Assembly: GCA_902385515.1 (NCBI GenBank)
Contig: CABMGC010000012.1
Coordinates: 1 to 9,286, forward strand
DNA length: 9,286 nt
Source: an uncultured archaeon
GTDB lineage: Archaea; Micrarchaeota; Micrarchaeia; Micrarchaeales; CABMGC01
Direction of reading: 5' to 3'
The stretch's first letter is position 1. Every line of letters starts with the position of its first letter. The notes beneath the pieces were generated by a model, which was given only the letters and a program-made list of their open reading frames with translations, was not told the origin of the DNA and ran no database searches. The position numbers and the translations under genes were made by a program. Shown here one piece after another: positions 5,843 through 9,286 of the stretch.

Positions 5843-6997
5843 ATGTCGAACCCCACAGGAAGAGACGCAATCACGGAGCTCATACGCGATTACTACAGGT
5901 CGGCGCCGGTCCCGGCTCCTGCAGAGATAGAAAAGCGCGAGTTCGGGTTCGGCAATTTCGACGACAAAGTTGCATTCAGGCACACGTCATTCAAGACGGA
6001 GCAGGAATTCAAGAGGTACCTGGTCGACAACGCTCCCGTGTTCGTGGACTGCTCGACCGCCTACTACACGTATCCCGCGGCGCGGCCCATGGAAAAGAAG
6101 GAATGGCTCGGGTCTGACCTCGGCTTCGACATAGACGCAACTGACATTCCCACCGCTTGCAAGAAGGTTCACGGAATGGGATGGCTGTGCGACCAGTGCC
6201 TTGAGGCCGCGAAGGCCGAGACGCTAAAGCTCGCCGAGAGCTTTCTGCGGGACGACTTCGGCATATCCGAAAGGGAGATGGAGATAAACTTCAGCGGGAA
6301 CCGTGGCTATCACATCCACGTAAAAAAGAAGAGCCTGCTCCGCCTCGACGCCGGCGCGCGCGCCGAGATAAGCGGCTACATAAGGGGCACCGGCCTGACT
6401 GCAAGGACGCTGTTCCCAAGCATGGGCGAGCGCGGCATGCCCCTTCTGGGCCCGAGACCTAACGGCAAGGGATGGTACGGGAAGGTGGCCAAGGGCTTTC
6501 TGGCGGCCCTTGACTCCGAACAGTCACTTCTCGAGCTGGGCCTCGAGCCTCCGCTCGCGAGGAAGTTCCATGACAAGAAGGCCCTTGTCGAGATGGGGAT
6601 GACAAACGGAAACTGGGACATGATCCGCGTGCCCAAAAAGGACGAGGTCATCTCTTCAGTAGCCGAGAAGCTAATCGCGCGCCTGAATGCTCGGATAGAC
6701 GAGAACGTGACGAAGGATCCTTCGCACCTGATGAGGCTGCCGGACACGATACACGGGGGCACGGGCCTCGTCGCAAGGAAGCTAGGCTCAATATCCGCGC
6801 TCGAAAAGTTCGATCCGATGTCGGGCGCGATCGCCTTCAGGTCGGGCGAGATGCGCGTCAAGGCCGATACGAAGTTCGCGATAACGATGAACGGCCAGCA
6901 GTACGGTCCGTTCGCCAACGAGACTGTAACGCTGCCCGCCTACGTGGCAACATATTTATATTTAAAGGGCGTAGCAAATATGCAGAATGGCAGTTAA
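5843..6997 (+). CDS. priS: DNA primase small (catalytic) subunit
   Basis: PriS makes the primers for DNA replication and works with the large subunit PriL, which is not in this window. The product has 384 residues from the ATG at 5843, slightly longer than the usual 330-360. The catalytic acid pair is D96 and D98 in LGFDIDATD. SGNRGYHIHV at 151-160 is the family's SGxRGxH nucleotide-binding block. The third metal-binding acid is probably D292 in VTKDPSHLMRLP, followed by TIHGGTGL. A zinc knuckle is intact (C106, H110, C116, C119). The protein is not fused to PriL, unlike the single-chain primase known from Nanoarchaeum. The frame also allows a GTG start at 5831; the TATA spacing favours 5843. 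Its 3' end overlaps the promoter region of L15e. Confidence 0.93.
   Translation: MSNPTGRDAITELIRDYYRSAPVPAPAEIEKREFGFGNFDDKVAFRHTSFKTEQEFKRYLVDNAPVFVDCSTAYYTYPAARPMEKKEWLGSDLGFDIDATDIPTACKKVHGMGWLCDQCLEAAKAETLKLAESFLRDDFGISEREMEINFSGNRGYHIHVKKKSLLRLDAGARAEISGYIRGTGLTARTLFPSMGERGMPLLGPRPNGKGWYGKVAKGFLAALDSEQSLLELGLEPPLARKFHDKKALVEMGMTNGNWDMIRVPKKDEVISSVAEKLIARLNARIDENVTKDPSHLMRLPDTIHGGTGLVARKLGSISALEKFDPMSGAIAFRSGEMRVKADTKFAITMNGQQYGPFANETVTLPAYVATYLYLKGVANMQNGS
6953..6966 (+). promoter_or_regulatory. TATA-rich element inside the priS 3' end, promoter of L15e
   Basis: TATTTATATTTAAA lies within priS codons for Tyr-Leu-Tyr-Leu-Lys. Depending on which half acts as the box, transcription would start at about 6985-6990. 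That gives the L15e message a leader of about 50 bases to the ATG at 7041, or a nearly leaderless message using the in-frame ATG at 6987. Confidence 0.55.
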
Positions 6998-7040
6998 GTC
7001 ATCACAGGCTTTTCCTGCATTGTTTTTATCGGTGTCCAAA

Positions 7041-7616
7041 ATGAATGCGTACAAGCACATAACGAAGGCTTTCGAATCAGAGTACAAGGCGCGATCAGCG
7101 GCCATGAAGAACAGGCTGATCCAGTGGAGGCACGAGCCGACTATACTCGGCATCCAGAAGCCCACGAACCTCGCAAGGGCGAGGTCGCTGGGATACAAGG
7201 CAAAGCAGGGCATAACCGTCGTCAGGGTCAAGGTGGCCAGGGGACTGAGCAAGAGGCCCAAGCCGCACAGGGGAAGGGCGCCCTCAAAGTACGGAAGATT
7301 CTACGCGTTCAAGAAGTCCCTCCAGTCGAGGGCGGAGGAGAGGGCGGCAAGGAAGTTCTCCAACTGCGAGGTCCTCAATTCCTACTTCGTGGGCGAGGAC
7401 GGGACGAGCAAGTTCTTTGAGGTGATCCTCGTCGACAGGGCCCACCCGGTAATAGCAAGCGACCCGGTGTATTCAAGAATAGCCGACCAGCAGGGAAGGG
7501 TATATAGGGGACTCACCAGCTCGGGAAGGAAGCACAGGGGAATAGTTAAGAAGGGCTTCGGCACCAACCAGAACAGGCCAAGCTACAGGGCCCGCCACAG
7601 GCAGATAAAGGTTTAG
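7041..7616 (+). CDS. rpl15e: Large ribosomal subunit protein eL15 (L15e)
   Basis: This is a basic protein of 191 residues, close to the usual 190-200, found in archaeal and eukaryotic but not bacterial ribosomes. It binds 23S rRNA in the large subunit. The start MNAYKHITKAF matches the family's conserved opening, and LGYKAKQGITVVRVKVARGL, KRPKPHRGRAPSKYGRF and VLNSYFVGEDG follow in the expected order. The C-terminus carries GLTSSGRKHRGIVKKGFG. I chose the ATG at 7041 because of this match and a GGTG ribosome-binding core at 7031-7034. The frame is open to an ATG at 6987, overlapping the priS stop, which would add 18 residues absent from the family. It is followed closely by the Pcc1-like gene, probably on the same transcript. 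Confidence 0.95.
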   Translation: MNAYKHITKAFESEYKARSAAMKNRLIQWRHEPTILGIQKPTNLARARSLGYKAKQGITVVRVKVARGLSKRPKPHRGRAPSKYGRFYAFKKSLQSRAEERAARKFSNCEVLNSYFVGEDGTSKFFEVILVDRAHPVIASDPVYSRIADQQGRVYRGLTSSGRKHRGIVKKGFGTNQNRPSYRARHRQIKV

Positions 7617-7624
7617 GTGTTGGC

Positions 7625-7885
7625 CTGCTGACAGCAACCCTGCGAATAGAGCTCGGGAAGGAAGCCAAGGACTACATCAAGATAATAGACAGGCAGACCG
7701 ATTACAAGAGGAGCAAGGTGTACTACAAGGACGGCGGAAGCAGCATAGACATAAAGGTGAAGGCCGCCGATCCCGTCGCGCTCATAGCTTCCCTTAACGG
7801 CGCGATAAAGCAACTTAGGATAATTTCGAACGTCAGCAGGTCAGTAAAGAAAATAGCGGCACGACACGGTCGGACGGCAAAGTAA
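7625..7885 (+). CDS. pcc1: KEOPS complex subunit Pcc1, apparent CTG start
   Basis: KEOPS makes the N6-threonylcarbamoyl adenosine at position 37 of ANN-decoding tRNAs; Pcc1 is its small dimerisation subunit. The frame reads about 86 residues with the family pattern: a first strand ATLRIEL, a helix through YIKIIDRQ, YKRSKVYYKDGG, the SIDIKVKAADPVALIASLNG block and a last helix IKQLRIISNV. A short basic tail follows (SRSVKKIARHGRTAK), longer than in some relatives. The frame is open back to a TAA at 7547 but has no ATG, GTG or TTG. CTG codons at 7625 and 7628 follow GGTG at 7616-7619 by 5 and 8 bases; 5 is within the range of the other genes here, so I chose 7625. A frameshift or assembly error near 7617-7630 is the alternative. 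The stop overlaps the TATA of L3. Confidence 0.82.
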   Translation: MLTATLRIELGKEAKDYIKIIDRQTDYKRSKVYYKDGGSSIDIKVKAADPVALIASLNGAIKQLRIISNVSRSVKKIAARHGRTAK

Positions 7886-7916
7886 TATAAATATAAACGC
7901 GCCTAAATTTATTTTA
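7885..7916 (+). promoter_or_regulatory. Tandem TATA-like elements upstream of L3
   Basis: Two AT-rich elements occur: ATATAAATATAAA at 7885-7897 and TAAATTTATTTTA at 7904-7916. They predict transcription starts near 7917 and 7936, giving leaders of about 40 and 21 bases to the L3 ATG at 7957. Which one is used cannot be read from sequence. Confidence 0.5.
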
Positions 7917-7947
7917 CTAATAAGAGTCTTATCTTTAACTTTAGTAA
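7914..7947 (+). repeat. Nested inverted repeat before L3
   Basis: ATAAGA at 7920-7925 and TCTTAT at 7927-7932 form a 6-bp palindrome around a single G. They are enclosed by TTACTAA at 7914-7920 and TTAGTAA at 7941-7947, which are exact reverse complements. The element lies between the TATA elements and the L3 start. It could be an operator or a leader hairpin of the ribosomal operon. Confidence 0.45.
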
Positions 7948-7956
7948 GGTCTGAAG

Positions 7957-8919
7957 ATGCACAGAGGATCATTGGAATATTGGCCACACAGGAGAGCACG
8001 CAACATTTTGCCGAGGATGAGAACTTGCGCAAAACTAGCCGAGCCCGCGTTTTCGTCAGTCCTTGCCTTCAAGGTGGGCATGACCCACGTCGGCGTGACC
8101 GACGCCTCCGAGGCGCCTTCGCACGGGCAGGAGGTTATGAGGGCGGTTACCGCAGTCGTTTTCCCTAAGATGTTCGTGTACGGGATAAGGTTCTACAAGA
8201 GGGACTACCTCTACGAGCAGCCTTCCGTCAACGTGTACGACAAGGCGCTCGCTCAGAAGGTGGGCATAAAGAACCCCAAGAACGTCAGCCTCGAAGAGGC
8301 GAAGAAGGACCTCGCTAGCTGCACTGACGTAACGGGCCTCGCCTTCGCGGACCCGTCGGATCTCAAGATGGGAATCAAGCACCTGGTGAGGTTCGAGGTT
8401 CCCGTTGGAGGAGACACGCTCGAGAAGAAGCTGGCATTCCTTGAGAAGTTCATGGGCAAGGAGATAAAGGCCGCCGACGTATTTACCGCCGGGGAATTCA
8501 TAGACGTCCTCGGCATATCCAAGGGCAAGGGCTGGTGCGGAGTCATAAAGAGGTTCGGCGTCGCAAGGCAGTACCACAAGTCGACCGGCAGGATAAGGCA
8601 CGTAGGCTGCCTTGGCGCGTGGCACCCTCCTAAGGTGCTTTTCTCGGTGCCCATGGCAGGACACAAGGGCTACAACTACAGAACCGAGCTTAACAAGCAG
8701 ATAGTCAAGATCGGAACATTGCAGGACGCAAGCTCCGTAAACGTGGCAGGCGGGTACCTGCACTTCGGCAACATAACCGGGGATTTCGTATTCCTTGACG
8801 GGTCGATACCGGGCCCCGCAAAGAGGCTTCTTAGGGTAAGGAAGGCGGTAAGGGCGACAAGAAAGCCTATCGCTCCGAAGCTCACGTACCTGTCGACGGC
8901 ATCAGTACAAGGCGCATAA
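7957..8919 (+). CDS. rpl3: Large ribosomal subunit protein uL3
   Basis: uL3 is an early-assembling protein that reaches the peptidyl transferase centre. The product has 320 residues, at the short end for archaea (about 330-360). It opens MHRGSLEYWPHRRARNILPR, as archaeal L3 does, and continues with FKVGMTHV. The central family block is intact: GISKGKGWCGVIKRFGVARQ, then GRIRHVGCLGAWHP and VPMAGHKGYNYRTELNKQI. In the last block H236 sits where nearly all relatives have Gln (AGQ). The ATG at 7957 has AAGGTC at 7946-7951 as a weak ribosome-binding site. It is followed by uL4 after two bases, the normal L3-L4 order of the archaeal ribosomal cluster. Confidence 0.95.
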   Translation: MHRGSLEYWPHRRARNILPRMRTCAKLAEPAFSSVLAFKVGMTHVGVTDASEAPSHGQEVMRAVTAVVFPKMFVYGIRFYKRDYLYEQPSVNVYDKALAQKVGIKNPKNVSLEEAKKDLASCTDVTGLAFADPSDLKMGIKHLVRFEVPVGGDTLEKKLAFLEKFMGKEIKAADVFTAGEFIDVLGISKGKGWCGVIKRFGVARQYHKSTGRIRHVGCLGAWHPPKVLFSVPMAGHKGYNYRTELNKQIVKIGTLQDASSVNVAGGYLHFGNITGDFVFLDGSIPGPAKRLLRVRKAVRATRKPIAPKLTYLSTASVQGA

Positions 8920-8921
8920 TC

Positions 8922-9286
8922 ATGCAAGCAAACGTTTACCAAACCGACGGCAAAGTGTCATCCAAGAAGATAACGCTCCCGAAGGTCTTTGAAAAGAGCT
9001 ACAACCAGGCCCTGGTAAGGAGGGCATTGCTCTCAGACCAGAGCACTAGGTACCAGCCGCAGGGCCACTACCTGCTGGCAGGACTCCAGACGACCGCCAT
9101 ATACGTCGGAAGATATTCGACCTACAGGACTCTTAGGCACGTCGGACAGGCCATAAGACCGAGGCAGAAGCTCGCCAAGGGAGCGATGGGAGACGTGCGA
9201 AGGATTCCTTCCGCGGTAAAGGGAAGGAGGGCTCATCCTCACAAGATAGAGAAGAACATAGTAGAGAAGATCAACACGAAGGAGTA
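8922..9286 (+). CDS. rpl4: Large ribosomal subunit protein uL4 (3' truncated by window)
   Basis: The first 121 codons of uL4 are present; the rest lies beyond the window edge. uL4 binds 23S rRNA and lines the exit tunnel with an extended loop. Family landmarks are ITLPKVFEKSYNQALVRRAL near residue 17, RYQPQG at 43-48, AG at 53-54, GRRAHPHKIEK at 101-111 and EKINTKE at 115-121. The loop between residues about 55 and 100 has only distant likeness to the usual archaeal sequence. The ATG at 8922 is two bases after the L3 stop, so translation is probably coupled; only a weak ribosome-binding sequence is seen. The order L3-L4 predicts uL23 and uL2 next. Confidence 0.93.
   Translation, partial: MQANVYQTDGKVSSKKITLPKVFEKSYNQALVRRALLSDQSTRYQPQGHYLLAGLQTTAIYVGRYSTYRTLRHVGQAIRPRQKLAKGAMGDVRRIPSAVKGRRAHPHKIEKNIVEKINTKE

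Noticed and set aside
5771..5983. N-terminal extension of the HAD protein
   Set aside because: It would overlap the start of priS, lacks a promoter of its own, and the ATG at 5770 fits the TATA spacing and the start of the HAD fold.
8056..8763. 235-residue minus-strand frame inside L3
   Set aside because: It is a shadow of the L3 coding strand, a common result of GC-rich third positions.

Overview
The window is archaeal. It carries the eukaryote-like ribosomal proteins eL15 (L15e) and uL3, an archaeal-type uL4, a KEOPS Pcc1 subunit, a PriS primase subunit, a Pth2-type peptidyl-tRNA hydrolase and a preflagellin-peptidase-like A24 protein. Many genes start about 26 bases after a TATA-like box with no room for a leader, which is typical of archaeal leaderless transcription. 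Genes are tightly packed and several products are unfamiliar. Together with the sequence style, this suggests a small-genome DPANN archaeon, perhaps of the ARMAN/Micrarchaeota type. The lineage is an inference and was not tested.

Layout: the left edge (to 538) holds the 3' end of an HTH-type regulator resembling the archaeal COG1395 family. It converges, with 4 bp between stops, on an A24 prepilin/preflagellin peptidase-like membrane protein on the minus strand (543-1400). A symmetric TATA element at 1425-1432 appears to serve both that gene and a small ORF (1458-1586) facing the other way. A plus-strand cluster follows: a winged-helix protein (1610-1999) and three unfamiliar proteins (2018-2485, 2514-3020, 3069-3728). 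All three end in a related block that resembles a SpoVT/AbrB half-domain, and the first two look related over their whole length. This cluster is the best candidate for something undescribed.

The middle holds ilvE (3765-4679, branched-chain aminotransferase) converging on pth2 (4690-5046, minus). Upstream of pth2 on the same strand is an unassigned HAD-fold hydrolase (5105-5770), which is divergent from priS (5843-6997). The right part is a translation block: L15e (7041-7616), a Pcc1-like KEOPS subunit without any ATG, GTG or TTG start (about 7625-7885), then uL3 (7957-8919) and uL4 (from 8922, cut by the window edge), the usual beginning of the archaeal S10/spc-type ribosomal cluster.

Two start modes can be told apart. 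Genes behind a promoter (A24, the small ORF, ilvE, pth2, HAD, priS) sit at the expected transcription start and look leaderless. Genes inside operons or with a leader (the three paralogs, L15e, Pcc1, and more weakly L3) are preceded by a GGTG-type Shine-Dalgarno core 5-7 bases from the start. No tRNA, rRNA, CRISPR array, insertion sequence or transposon remnant was seen, and no stretch over 300 bases lacks a gene.
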